Both the position numbers and the translations under genes were made by a program. A stretch of 64,000 nucleotides of DNA from an endosymbiont 'TC1' of Trimyema compressum. Lineage in GTDB: Bacteria > Bacillota > TC1. The DNA lies in the NCBI RefSeq assembly GCF_001584725.1, contig NZ_CP014606.1, positions 1,517,501-1,581,500 on the forward strand, given 5' to 3'. Each line of letters begins with the position of its first letter. Position 1 is the stretch's first letter. Below are positions 26,597 through 37,366 of this stretch, one piece after another. Under the pieces are notes generated by a model. That model saw nothing but the letters and a program-made list of their open reading frames with translations, was not told the DNA's origin and searched no databases.

Positions 26597-27550
26597 TCAG
26601 TCTCTCCCTCTTCTACCTTGTTTTTTCATCAATGCCTTCATAGTACCTTCGTAAATGCATTTTTCTGTTAATCCATATTTTTCAAGTAATGCATCAGGTG
26701 AACCTGATTCACCAAAAACATCCTGAACACCAATACTAACTACTGGTACAGGATATTCACGAGCAAGAAGTTCACAAACAGCGCCACCCAATCCCCCTAG
26801 AATAGAATGTTCTTCTGCTGTTACAACGCACCCTGTCTTTTTAACAGATGCTAACAAGGTCTCATCATCAAATGGTTTAATCGTTGAAGCATTAATGACT
26901 TCTGCATTAATACCTTCAGCTGTCAATTTTTCAGCCACTTTTAAAGCTTTGGCTACCATAATGCCACAAGCTACAATTGTTACAGAATCTCCAGTTTTTA
27001 AAATAGGATGTTTGCCAATTTCAAATTTATAATCATTCTCAAACAATACAGGAATTTTAGGTCTGCCAAGACGAACATAAACAGGACCATTGTATTCAAC
27101 AATAGCCTCAATTACTTTTTCTGTCTCAATACCATCAGCTGGCACAATTACTGTCATATTAGGAATGCTTCTCATAATACTAATATCTTCAATAGCTTCA
27201 TGGCTTCCACCATCCTCACCTACTGTTAATCCAGAGTGAGTTGCTACAATCTTCACATTTAATTTTGGATAGGCAATGGAATTACGAATAACTTCAAAGC
27301 CTCTTCCTGCTGCAAAAATAGCAAAGGTACTAGCAAAAGGAATTTTACCCGTTGTTGCAATACCTGCAGCAATCCCCATTAAGTTTTGTTCTGCTATTCC
27401 TACATTAAAGAAATGACTTGGATTTACCTTTTGAAATTCTATTGTTTTAGTAGATTGAGATAAGTCAGCGTCTAAAACAATAATATCATCTCTAGTTCCT
27501 AATTTAGCCAATGCATTGCCATAGGCTTCTCTTGTTGCTATTGATTCCAT
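26597..27550 (-). CDS. Transketolase, C-terminal subunit
   Basis: A 317-residue protein holding the pyrimidine-binding and C-terminal domains of a two-piece transketolase. Visible are the start IATREAYGNALAKLG, the AEQNLMGIAAGIA segment with the Glu that activates thiamine diphosphate, and HSGLTVGEDGGSHEAIEDI. The C-domain begins near KTGDSVTIVACGIMV. It works with the N-terminal subunit encoded immediately upstream (10-base gap) in the non-oxidative pentose phosphate pathway. Split transketolases are common in Clostridia and archaea. The frame is intact. Confidence 0.94.
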   Translation of the reverse strand: MESIATREAYGNALAKLGTRDDIIVLDADLSQSTKTIEFQKVNPSHFFNVGIAEQNLMGIAAGIATTGKIPFASTFAIFAAGRGFEVIRNSIAYPKLNVKIVATHSGLTVGEDGGSHEAIEDISIMRSIPNMTVIVPADGIETEKVIEAIVEYNGPVYVRLGRPKIPVLFENDYKFEIGKHPILKTGDSVTIVACGIMVAKALKVAEKLTAEGINAEVINASTIKPFDDETLLASVKKTGCVVTAEEHSILGGLGGAVCELLAREYPVPVVSIGVQDVFGESGSPDALLEKYGLTEKCIYEGTMKALMKKQGRRGRD

Positions 27551-27559
27551 GTTTTCCTC

Positions 27560-28369
27560 CTACACCAACTCTTCTAAAGCTAAGGCTACTTGTTCTTTAT
27601 TTGGCGCCTTGCCATGCCAACCAACCTGGTTTTCCATAAAGGAAACACCTTTTCCTTTTATTGTCTTAGCAATAATCATTGTTGGCTTTCCCTTAATGGT
27701 TTTTGCTGTTTCAAAAGCTTCTAAAATAGCAGCCATATTATGACCATCTATCATCAGAACACAAAAACCAAAAGAAGCCCATTTATCTTTTAAGGGCCCT
27801 ACACACATTACTTCGGAACAACGACCATCAATCTGAAGACCATTGTTATCTAAAATGGCTGTTAAATTATCTAATTTATAGTCTCCAGCTGCCATTGCAG
27901 CTTCCCATACAATACCTTCTTGGTTTTCACCATCCCCTAATAAAGCATATACTCTATTAGGTTTTTGATCTACTTTTAAGCTGAGAGCCATACCTACTGA
28001 TACTGAAAAGCCCTGCCCCAGAGAACCTGTAGACATTTCAACCCCAGGAACTTTAACCATATCTGGATGACCTTGTAAAGGGCTACCTAATTTTCTAAGA
28101 GTAAATAATAGTTCTTTGTCAAAAAAACCCTTTTCTGCTAAAACAGCATATAAGGCTGGAACACAATGGCCTTTTGATAACACAAAACGATCCCTTTCGT
28201 CCCATTTAGGGTTCTTAGGATCAACTTTTAGTTCACTATAGTATAAGGCAACTAAAATATCAGCTGCGGATAGAGATCCTCCTGGATGTCCTGAACCTGC
28301 CTCGCCGATCATTTTTATAATGTCTCTTCTAACCACAAGGGCTTTTTTCTGCAATAAATCTATGTCCAT
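27560..28369 (-). CDS. Transketolase, N-terminal subunit
   Basis: A 269-residue thiamine-diphosphate-binding subunit. [54 protein letters not shown] and the cofactor motif GDGENQEG with a downstream NNG are all present, and the C-terminus has [12 protein letters not shown]. It pairs with the C-terminal subunit to carry two-carbon transfers between sugar phosphates. Both genes lie upstream of ftsE and probably share its transcript. Confidence 0.94.
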   Translation of the reverse strand: MDIDLLQKKALVVRRDIIKMIGEAGSGHPGGSLSAADILVALYYSELKVDPKNPKWDERDRFVLSKGHCVPALYAVLAEKGFFDKELLFTLRKLGSPLQGHPDMVKVPGVEMSTGSLGQGFSVSVGMALSLKVDQKPNRVYALLGDGENQEGIVWEAAMAAGDYKLDNLTAILDNNGLQIDGRCSEVMCVGPLKDKWASFGFCVLMIDGHNMAAILEAFETAKTIKGKPTMIIAKTIKGKGVSFMENQVGWHGKAPNKEQVALALEELV

Positions 28370-28454
28370 TGTAACTCCTTATCTCTAGCCACAGTTTCCC
28401 ATATGGCATATTATAACAAATACTGGTTTGTTTTTCAAACGATTTCCACAGGTT

Positions 28455-31400
28455 TTAGTCATCTAAAACCTCATATATATTGCTTATTGTTTTTTCAACT
28501 TCTTGATTCTGTTCCTTATCAAAAAGTCTAAGACCTTTCTCCAAAGTACTATGACTCTTCTCTTTTTCACCTAAAGCCAAGAGCAATTTTCCTTTTAGAT
28601 AGAAAAATAAAGCTTGCTTATGGTAGAAAATTATGTTTTTCTCATTTAAAAGTTCTTCTTCCAATCCTTCTTCCATTTCTTTTAAGGCTTTCTTTATATT
28701 TTTTAAACAATGACTTTTCTGCACCTAAGATTTCAGTCTTTCTCAAGAAACCATCATAATATAGTACTTTTTGCCCATCATCAACAAGAGTATTCTTGAA
28801 AAGCAAACTATCGCCATATGCTTTTAGAGCTTTTTTTATTAAGCTTTTTTTGCTCATAAATCCAGCCTAGATAATAACGACCTAAAAAAGAATCCTTTTC
28901 CTTTAAATTATCTTTGATATAAGCTTCACTTCGATCCAAATGACCTCTTTTAAATAACTCTACAGCAAAGGTTCTTTGTCCTTCGTAAAAATAATCCTTA
29001 ACCATATCATTAGCAACATATTTTGTCTTTGCTTCTAATTGTTTATAAGTAGCTTCAATAGTATCCAAATCATCATCAACGGTAGACAAAACTAAAAGAT
29101 TGTAGTAACTTTTTGCCACTCCTTTTTTAAATTGAAACTCTTCCCTAGACTCAAAATCCTTAATAATTGCTTTAGCCGCCCATTTTTGCACCTTAAAAGC
29201 TTTATGAATTCCAGCTGCATCCAATAAAAAGGCTACTAGAACTTTAAATTGCTGTACTGCTTCTTTTTCTGTCCCTTGACCTAGTACTAAAATAATCTTT
29301 TCAAGATCATCTTTAATTTTATTAAAATCTATATTATTCTTAGCCATAGCAATAAGTTTTCTGTAAACTTCAGATAATTGACTAACAATGACCTCATCTT
29401 GATTATTGCTAAATAACTCAATAATAGTCTCATAGACAGCCCAGCTATTCTCAATATTCATTTCTTTCAAATAAGTATTTAGCTTTTTCTTTATAGGCAT
29501 TCAGCATTAAATAGGGTTCTTCTACAACAGTGCTATTATTAATAACTAAATCTAAATAAGTTAGTGCACCTTCTGTTTTATCAGAAAGCATAAAGAGCTG
29601 ACTTAAATGCCAATAAGCCTCTAATAATCTTTTTTCAGCTTCTTCTTTATTTTTAAATAGACTCACATAAAGTTCAAAACCATCAATAGCTTTATTTTTA
29701 TGACCTTCTGCTTTTTCAATAGAAGCTAATACAAAAAGACAATGCTCTTTTTCAGCCATCCAATTATTGTCTTCTTCCATAACAGAATCTTTAAAGGATT
29801 CAAGTATTGTTTTAGCTCCCTTAAGCTGTCCCTCATAATAAAGATATATTCCTTTTTGATAGGAAGCTCTCAACATCATTTCCTGTAAAACGTTATCTTT
29901 AGTATCTTTATAATCTTCAAGAAAAATATCATAATAGCTAATGCCATTTTTCTATTATCCTCTTCAATTAATATAGAGCCCAAATCATATAAGCTTCTTC
30001 CAGCTTCAAAAGAAAATAATTGATTTACATGATTTTTGTATTTTTCACTTATTTTTTTAAGTGTAAGTATTAATGAAGCAGTATGTTCTTTATCTCTTAA
30101 CCAATCTCTTTCAAAAAGCAAACTGTCAAGAAGTTTCTTTTCAATTATTTCATTTTTATTTTCTCTATATTTTCCCCAAAAGAAAGCTCCAGCTTCTAGT
30201 CTCCTTTATCTTCTTCTCCTCTTTTCAAGTCACTGCTCTCTTTTAAGAAAAAGGCAGTACTCTCAATAATTTCAAAGGGGGGGACGCCTTTTTTCTTTTT
30301 AAGCAACGTCATTAATGAATCATAAGTCTCATCATATGAACGATTGAGAATCCCCAGAATTTCCAGTTTATATAAAGGAAATAGCCTTTTTGCTCACCTT
30401 CATAAAAACTGTCTTCATCAGTAGCTGAAAGACCTTCTTCAATAGTCATTAAGGCCGTTTCATATTCTCCAACTTTCATCTCTAAAAAAGCTTTTTCCCT
30501 TAATGACTTCTTTAAAATTCTTTTTGTATAGACCTCAACATCATCAGCATAAATGGAAATACCCTCTTTAAGTATATTAATACCTTCAAATATTTTCGCT
30601 TCTCTTGCTGTAATTAAGCCTTTATTTAAATAGCATAAAAGACACCATCTTCTAAATATAGAATTAGTCTCTTCACTAATGTCTTCTAAAATTCTATTAA
30701 ATAATTTTAAAGATTCAAGACTTTCTCCGGTTCTTTCTAAAACCAATTTTTCAAGTATGTAACCATGGCTATATTGGTCTTTTTTCTCGAATAGAAGGGT
30801 AACTTAAGAGTCCATCAATGGACTCTATATTTAACTTGCCCTGATTGTAATTAATGATTTCCTTAAGAATTAAATCATGAGGCTCTTCTAAAGTATATGC
30901 TTTAATGATAGATTCTGCTAATAGCCAATCTTTTTTATGATTGCTTATATATAGAAGAAAACTTTCCAAAATAGCTCTATCTTCTTTTAAGAAAGATTCT
31001 CTTTTACCCCTGACAACAGTCAGGGCTTTATCATAAAGGCCACCATCCAGTAAAGCCTTAATCCCCCCCCTTTTGATAAAAATAGCCTTTTCGACTATCG
31101 CTAATGTTACTGTTAGAAAACAACATAAATGCTTCTTCAGCTTTTTCATAAGAGCCCTCCTTTAAATATAGTTCTCCTAGTAAGGATAACAAATTTATTT
31201 GTTGTTCTTCGCTAACAGACTTGATTAAATTACCAATTACTTTTTCCATTAAAGGTAAAATAATATTTAATGCTCCATATTTGCCCATATAGATAAGCGT
31301 ATTATAAACAAAATTCCCTTCCATATGGCTACTCGCTACATAGGCTTCAATTAATGCCGGAATCTCTTTAAAGTCATCCTTAAATAATAAGCTTTCAATT

Positions 31401-32148
31401 TTTCCTCATAGGATAATGGTCTTTCTAAAAAAGCGTTATATTGAACCATTCCTTTTTCAAAGGGAATATCCCTACCTATTTAATTTATTATACTTTTTAT
31501 ACTTTTGTCTGCTATCTATATAGAGATTATTTAAATAATCAAAAGGAGTTTGACTTCCCCCTTTGTTATTTAAAAACAACTTCTTTAAATAATAACTTAA
31601 AGAAAACACAGGTGTCTCTTCTATAGAAAATAGCCGTGAAGAGAAAAGAACTCTCTCTTCTTCAGGAATTCCCTCAATATATAATATATATAGAAGGGTA
31701 TTCTTTTTCTTCAGGAACAATAATAAAAGCTTCTTGAGCTGAATGTTTTTGTAATAGTAACCATTTTCCTTATTATTACAAAAATAAAACTGTTTAGCAA
31801 TTCCAAGAGTTGCCATAATGCTCTGGACTGACTCTATATTTTTTTAGTTACACCAATAAAAACACCTTTAACACCTTCATTTAAACAACTTCCATCTAAA
31901 AAAAGGCCTTTCTCTCCCACCTTTTCATTATTTAAAACATCTAGTTCAAAATAAGAGCGGAGAACTTAATCTAACTGATGGTCACCTAAAAAAGCCATTG
32001 ACTTGTTTCAGAATTCTGCCATATAGTCATTAGAGGAAGTAAATCTTCCTCTCCTTTTTCACCTAAAAACCAAGCATAACTATGATTTCTAATATTCACT
32101 TCTTTATCTAATATGGATTTTCCTTTTTCATAAATAATCATCGCCATA
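28455..32148 (-). pseudogene. Large TPR-repeat protein, heavily frameshifted
   Basis: At least nine overlapping or adjacent frames form one decayed gene of about 3.7 kb. The start is probably at 32148 (MAMIIYEKGKSILDKEVN), 8 bases after prfB. The N-terminal third resembles no domain I know. The rest is made of degenerate helical pairs of tetratricopeptide type (e.g. EEAFMLFSNSN, YYEGQLKGAKTILESF, LGEKEKSHSTLEKGLRLFD). No signal peptide or membrane segment is clear. Lesions include frame changes at a G8 tract (31063-31070), near a C7 tract (30287-30293) and near 28700, 28830, 29470, 29880 and 30200, and stops near 31820-32000. It stands between intact prfB and transketolase genes. TPR proteins bind other proteins; the partner cannot be told. 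Confidence 0.7.
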
Positions 32149-32155
32149 CCTAGAA

Positions 32156-33266
32156 TTACCTCCCTGTAAACTTTCTTAAATAGGCTTTAATAAAACCATC
32201 TAAATCCCCATTGAGAACACTATCTACCTGACCTGATTCGTAGTTTGTTCTATGATCCTTCACCATTTGATAAGGTTGAAATACATAAGATCTAATCTGA
32301 CTCCCCCAGCCAATCTCTTTATGGTCTCCTCTTAAAGCTCTTAAAGCAGCTTCTTCATCTTGTCTCTGTTTTTCTAAAAGCTTACTTCTTAATATTTTCA
32401 TAGCACTACTTCTATTATTTAATTGGCTTCGCTCACTTTGGCATTGAACAACAATACCTGTAGGTAAGTGGGTTATTCTGACAGCTGAATCTGTTTTATT
32501 AACATGCTGTCCCCCAGCCCCACCTGAGCGATATGTATCTATTCTAAGATCTTCATCTCTGATTTCAATTTTGTTTTCATCACTTGTTTCAGGCAAAACC
32601 TCTACAGAAGCAAAGGAAGTATGTCTTTTTTTATTAGTATCAAAAGGCGATATTCGCACAAGTCGGTGTACTCCCTGCTCTGACTTTAAATAACCATATG
32701 CATAAGGTCCTACAATATGAATTGTAACGCTTTTAATACCGGCCTCATCACCATCTAAATAGTCCAAAGCAAAAATAGTATAGCCATTTTTCTCTGCCCA
32801 GCGTAAATACATTTTATAAAGGTATTCAACCCAGTCCTGAGCATCAACACCACCAGCACCTGCATGAAGAGCCATAACAACATTATTATCATCATAGGCC
32901 TCGGAAAACAATGTGCTAATTTCAAGGGCCTCTAAATCATCCTTAATAATAGCCAGTTCTTCTTTTAATTCTTTTCCCAGTTCCTTATCTTCTGAATTAA
33001 GAGAAAGAAGCTCAAGCATAACATGAGCCTCTTCCATATGTTTTTCTACTCGTTCAACTTTTCTTAACTCTTCTTCTAAACGAATAATCTTTTGATTAAT
33101 ATTAGCTGCTTCAGAGGCATTGTCCCAAAAATCAGGTGCCAAACGTTTTTTCTCTAAAACCTCTTTTTCACTTACTTTTTTTTCTAAGTCAAAGAGACTC
33201 CTTTATAATAGTATGGTAATAATTACAATTATTTTCTAAAGTCTGTTTTGCTATTTCAATATCCAT
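32156..33266 (-). CDS. prfB: Peptide chain release factor 2, with programmed +1 frameshift
   Basis: The start is the ATG at 33266 (MDIEIAKQTLENNCNYYHTI). After 25 codons the zero frame meets TGA (33189-33191) in CTT-TGA-C, the universal RF2 autoregulatory slip site. An AGGAG internal Shine-Dalgarno lies 3 bases before the CTT. A +1 shift joins it to the main frame (DLEKKVSEKEV). The rest has the stop-codon-reading tripeptide SPF in VRISPFDTNK and the catalytic GGQ in RSGGAGGQHVNKTDSAVR. RF2 ends translation at UGA and UAA, and low RF2 makes ribosomes shift and make more. It is 8 bases after secA, as is usual. Confidence 0.97.
33189..33201 (-). promoter_or_regulatory. RF2 programmed frameshift site
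   Basis: AGGAG, then TCT, then CTT TGA C on the minus strand. This matches the arrangement in most bacterial prfB genes (Shine-Dalgarno-like, 3-base spacer, CUU, UGA, C). It makes RF2 synthesis depend on the level of RF2. Confidence 0.95.
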
Positions 33267-33273
33267 TTATCTG

Positions 33274-35763
33274 TTATCTCCCACAGCATTGTTTATATTT
33301 TTTACAACTGCCACAAGGACATGGGTCATTTCTACCTACTTTTTTACCAGTTCTGACACTTTGTTTGTTTTCTTCTTCATATTTGTTTTCACGAACATTT
33401 TTTGGACCTTCTTGTTTCTCAACAACAGTTACTCTATAAATAAGTCGGGTAACTTCCTCTTTAATATCCGCAACCATATTTTGAAACATATCATAACTTT
33501 CAAAGTTGTATTCAGTCAATGGATTTTTCTGTCCATAAGCACGAAGACCAATACCTTGTCTCAACTGATCCATAGCATCAATATGATCCATCCACTTACT
33601 ATCTACCGAGCGAAGAACAACTTGCTTTTCTAAAAAGCGCATTACCTCTGGGCTAACGGCTACTTCTTTTTGTTCGTAAGCTTCCATAGCTTTTTCCCTA
33701 AACAACATTTTAATTTCTTCTTGAGATAATTTTAAAAGTTCTTCTTTTGTTACCCCTCTATTTGGTAAAAAGCTTTGACTAGCATACATTAAAAGACCAT
33801 CCATATCCCAGTTTTCAACATACTCTTCACCATTTGAAAAACGATGTGCAGCATTTTCAATAACATCTTCAATCATGGAAATCACATTAGTCTTCATATC
33901 TTCACCTAAAAGAACATCTCTTCTTTGGCGATAAATAATTTCCCTTTGCTGATTCATTATATTATCATATTCAAGAACTTGTTTACGCATTTCAAAGTTT
34001 CTACTTTCAACTGCTTTTTGTGCTCTTTCAATACTTTTAGTTAATAAAGCATTATCAATTGGCGTATCATCATTTGTACTCATTTTAAGTAAGCTCTGAA
34101 TTCTATCGCCACCATAAACACGTAACAAATCATCCTCACTGGAAATATAGAATTGGCTTCTTCCCGGATCACCTTGACGACCAGCGCGACCTCTTAGCTG
34201 ATTATCAATACGTCTTGATTCATGTCTTTCAGAACCAATTACACAAAGACCACCCACATCCTGAACCCCTTCACCTAAAACAATGTCGGTACCACGGCCA
34301 GCCATATTGGTGGCAATAGTTACAGCCCCCATTTCTCCTGCTTTAGAAATAATTTCCGCCTCTTTTTCATGATGCTTGGCATTAAGTATTTGGTGAGGAA
34401 TACCTTGTCTTTTTAAGAGCCCACTTAAAGCTTCCGATTTATCAATTCCTATCGTACCAACTAATACTGGCTGTCCACTTTTATGTCTTTCAGCAACTTC
34501 TGCAGCTATAGCCTTAAATTTACCCACTTCAGTTCTATAAATTACATCATCTGCATCTACTCTATTCACTTCAACATTTGTAGGAATAACAACTACATCC
34601 ATACCGTAAATTGAACGGAATTCATCTTCCTCAGTTTTAGCTGTACCTGTCATACCAGCTAACTTATCATACATTCTAAAATAGTTTTGGAATGTTATAG
34701 TAGCCAGTGTTTGTGATTCTTTTTGAATTTTAACCTTTTCCTTAGCCTCAATAGCTTGGTGTAAACCATTGCTATAGCGTCTTCCATACATTAATCGTCC
34801 AGTAAATTGGTCAACAATAACAATTTCGCCATCTTTTATAATATAGTCAACGTCTTTTTTCATCACATTTTGAGCGACTAGAGCTTGGTTAATATGATGC
34901 CCTAGCTCACCATTATCATCTTCATATACTCTAGAAGCACCTAGCATTTTCTCAACTTTTGATAAACCCTCTTCTGTTAGCGTAGCTAACCGTTGTTTCT
35001 CATCCAATGTGAAATCTACATCTTTTTTCAGTGAAGGCATTACTTTGGCAACTGTTTCATACATAGATGTTGGTTTATCTGCCTCGCCAGAAATAATAAG
35101 GGGTGTTCTAGCTTCATCAATTAAAATACTATCAACCTCATCCACAATAGCATAATTTAACTTTCGCTGAGCCATTGACTCCTCAGTAACAGCCATATTA
35201 TCTCTTAAATAGTCAAAGCCAAATTCATTATTAGTTCCATAAACAATATCTTTCGCATACTCACTTTTCCTCTCAAAAGGATGAATACTATGAATAATTA
35301 GACCAACATCCATTCCTAAGAATTTATATATTTGCCCCATCCATTCACTGTCTCTAGTAGCTAAGTAATCATTGACTGTAATCACATGGACACCGTTCCC
35401 ACTTAAAGCATTTAAATACACAGGTAAGGTTGCCACTAAAGTTTTACCTTCCCCTGTTTTCATCTCGGAAATTCTGCCTTGGTGTAAGACGGCACCACCG
35501 ATTAACTGTACATCAAAATGACGCATTCCTAACACGCGCTTGGCTGCTTCTCTTGTTATAGCAAAAGCTTCTGGCAATAAGTCACCTAAAGACTCCCCTT
35601 TAGCAATTCGCTCTTTATAGCTTATGGTTTTAGCCGCTAGCTCCTCATCTGTTAAAACAGCCATTTTTTCTTCAAACCCATTGATTCTATCTACAACAGG
35701 TCTTAACTTTTTAATTGTTTTTTTACTATCGCTTAATAGTGATTCTAAAAATTTTAACATCAT
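33274..35763 (-). CDS. secA: Preprotein translocase ATPase SecA
   Basis: An intact 829-residue motor for Sec export. Walker A is [14 protein letters not shown], the DEAD-type box is [20 protein letters not shown], and [13 protein letters not shown] and [20 protein letters not shown] lie in the second motor domain. The preprotein cross-linking and scaffold regions follow, and the C-terminal zinc SEC-C motif is [18 protein letters not shown]. All features and length are normal for a Firmicute. Abundant secreted proteins in the window (M23 hydrolases, adhesins) are clients. Confidence 0.98.
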   Translation of the reverse strand: MMLKFLESLLSDSKKTIKKLRPVVDRINGFEEKMAVLTDEELAAKTISYKERIAKGESLGDLLPEAFAITREAAKRVLGMRHFDVQLIGGAVLHQGRISEMKTGEGKTLVATLPVYLNALSGNGVHVITVNDYLATRDSEWMGQIYKFLGMDVGLIIHSIHPFERKSEYAKDIVYGTNNEFGFDYLRDNMAVTEESMAQRKLNYAIVDEVDSILIDEARTPLIISGEADKPTSMYETVAKVMPSLKKDVDFTLDEKQRLATLTEEGLSKVEKMLGASRVYEDDNGELGHHINQALVAQNVMKKDVDYIIKDGEIVIVDQFTGRLMYGRRYSNGLHQAIEAKEKVKIQKESQTLATITFQNYFRMYDKLAGMTGTAKTEEDEFRSIYGMDVVVIPTNVEVNRVDADDVIYRTEVGKFKAIAAEVAERHKSGQPVLVGTIGIDKSEALSGLLKRQGIPHQILNAKHHEKEAEIISKAGEMGAVTIATNMAGRGTDIVLGEGVQDVGGLCVIGSERHESRRIDNQLRGRAGRQGDPGRSQFYISSEDDLLRVYGGDRIQSLLKMSTNDDTPIDNALLTKSIERAQKAVESRNFEMRKQVLEYDNIMNQQREIIYRQRRDVLLGEDMKTNVISMIEDVIENAAHRFSNGEEYVENWDMDGLLMYASQSFLPNRGVTKEELLKLSQEEIKMLFREKAMEAYEQKEVAVSPEVMRFLEKQVVLRSVDSKWMDHIDAMDQLRQGIGLRAYGQKNPLTEYNFESYDMFQNMVADIKEEVTRLIYRVTVVEKQEGPKNVRENKYEEENKQSVRTGKKVGRNDPCPCGSCKKYKQCCGR

Positions 35764-35842
35764 ACTCTCCTGTAATTTTTGTCTACTTTTTATTTTACCA
35801 TTTTATAATCTAAAATGCTAACTTTTTACCTTTATACACATA

Positions 35843-35881
35843 AAAAACAAATAGGATACCAACTCAATTGAATATCCTATT
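35843..35881 (-). terminator. Terminator after nth
   Basis: AATAGGATA pairs with TATCCTATT around a 14-base loop, followed on the minus strand by TGTTTTTTATG. It lies 12 bases after the nth stop and ends the udk-nfo-nth unit. Confidence 0.78.
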
Positions 35882-35892
35882 ACTATTATTTC

Positions 35893-36537
35893 TTATTTTT
35901 TTAATGCCTTAATATAGTATCTACAGTCATCTCTTAAAGTACACTCCTGACAAAGAGGATTTCTAGCTTTACAGACTCTTCTTCCATGATAAATTAAACA
36001 GTGATGCATCTGACTCCAATCCTTTTCATTTAACACTTTCTTTAAAGCCTCCTCGGTTTTAGTTACATCGTTTTCTTTAACTAATCCTAAACGATTAGAT
36101 ACTCTAAAAACATGAGTATCTACAGCTATTGCAGGCACTCCAAAGGCATTACTAACTACTACATTAGCTGTTTTTTGACCGACTCCTGGCAAGGTCATTA
36201 ATTCTTTTTGGGTCTTAGGAACAATACCATAAAAATCTTCAATTAATTTTAAGGCCATAGCTGAAAGATGTTTTTGTTTATTTCTATACAAACCAATACT
36301 TCTAATATACTCTGTCAATTCAGAAGGCGACAGATTAACCATTCCTTCTGGGGTTCCTGCTACCTTAAATAATGACTTAGTTACTTTGTTAACTTGCTTA
36401 TCTGTAGTTTGAGCTGACAATATAGTTGCAACAAGTAATTCAAAAGGCGTCGTAAAATCAAGTTCACCTTTGGCATCAGGATAAAGACATTTTAATTCTC
36501 CTATTATTCTTAATTTTCTTTTATCTGTTGTTGCCAT
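35893..36537 (-). CDS. nth: Endonuclease III (DNA glycosylase/AP lyase)
   Basis: A 214-residue base-excision repair enzyme for oxidised pyrimidines. The helix-hairpin-helix LPGVGQKTANVVVSNAFG contains the catalytic Lys, and the catalytic Asp is in AVDTHVFRVSNRLGL. The iron-sulfur ligands follow the C-x6-C-x2-C-x5-C spacing in CKARNPLCQECTLRDDC. Length is normal. Its start overlaps the nfo end by 17 bases, so the two repair enzymes are translationally coupled. Confidence 0.96.
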   Translation of the reverse strand: MATTDKRKLRIIGELKCLYPDAKGELDFTTPFELLVATILSAQTTDKQVNKVTKSLFKVAGTPEGMVNLSPSELTEYIRSIGLYRNKQKHLSAMALKLIEDFYGIVPKTQKELMTLPGVGQKTANVVVSNAFGVPAIAVDTHVFRVSNRLGLVKENDVTKTEEALKKVLNEKDWSQMHHCLIYHGRRVCKARNPLCQECTLRDDCRYYIKALKK

Positions 36538-37366
36538 GTGCTACTAATTCCTTTAACAATGATATTTCACTTTTATAGCCTACCTCTTCATTAGGTGTTT
36601 CTAAATAAAAAGGTTTATCTTTAAGAAAAGGATGGGTAATAATGTTATAAATTGTATCAATTCCTAAGGTCCCTTCACCAATTCTTTCATGGCGATCTTT
36701 ATGAGCTCCTAATGGATTCTTCGAGTCATTTAAATGAATTGCCTTTACTTTATCAATACCAATTAAGTTATCTGCTTTTTCTAAAACCCCATCTAAATCA
36801 TCAACTAAATCATAACCAGTTTCCCATAGATGGCAGGTATCTAAACAGACACCAAACTTTTCTGGATATGTAACGTGCTTAAGTAAAAAGGCTAACTCTT
36901 CTAAGGTACTGCCTATTTCAGAACCTTTGCCAGCCATTCCCTCAAAAAGAATAGTTGTTGTACATTCTTTGAAAACCACTTCTTCAAGACCTTTTATAAT
37001 TCTCTCCATTCCCCATTCTATGCCTTTTCCTGTATGGCTACCTGGATGAAAATTATAAAGGTGGCAAGGCAGGGATTCAAGGCGTTCTAAATCTTCCCTA
37101 AAAGCCATTTTAGCAAAGTCATAGACATCTTCTTTTTGCCCAGCCATATTTAAAGTATAAGGAGCATGAGCTAAAATAGGTGCAAAATTATTTTCCACCA
37201 TAATGGCTTCAAGCTTTGCAACATCTTCCATGTTTAATGCCTTAGCTTTTCCACCTCTAGGATTACGGAAAAAAAACTGAAATGTATTTCCTCCTAATTC
37301 TAAAATCTTTTCCCCCATATATTCATAACCTTTTGAAACAGTTAAATGACATCCAATATTCAGCAT
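36521..37366 (-). CDS. nfo: Deoxyribonuclease IV (AP endonuclease)
   Basis: A 281-residue zinc-dependent AP endonuclease that cuts 5-prime of abasic sites. The TIM-barrel metal ligands are visible in LAHAPYTLN, NFHPGSHTGKG, LFEGMAGKGSEIG, CLDTCHLWETGYD and HLNDSKNPLGAHKDRHERIG. It processes products of Nth and Udg, whose genes are in the same window. It directly abuts the uridine-kinase pseudogene upstream and overlaps nth downstream. The frame is intact. Confidence 0.96.
   Translation of the reverse strand: MLNIGCHLTVSKGYEYMGEKILELGGNTFQFFFRNPRGGKAKALNMEDVAKLEAIMVENNFAPILAHAPYTLNMAGQKEDVYDFAKMAFREDLERLESLPCHLYNFHPGSHTGKGIEWGMERIIKGLEEVVFKECTTTILFEGMAGKGSEIGSTLEELAFLLKHVTYPEKFGVCLDTCHLWETGYDLVDDLDGVLEKADNLIGIDKVKAIHLNDSKNPLGAHKDRHERIGEGTLGIDTIYNIITHPFLKDKPFYLETPNEEVGYKSEISLLKELVAHGNNR

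Noticed and set aside
33289-33633. Plus-strand open frame opposite the secA 3-prime end
   Set aside because: Antisense shadow of a well-supported gene; codon pattern follows the opposite strand.
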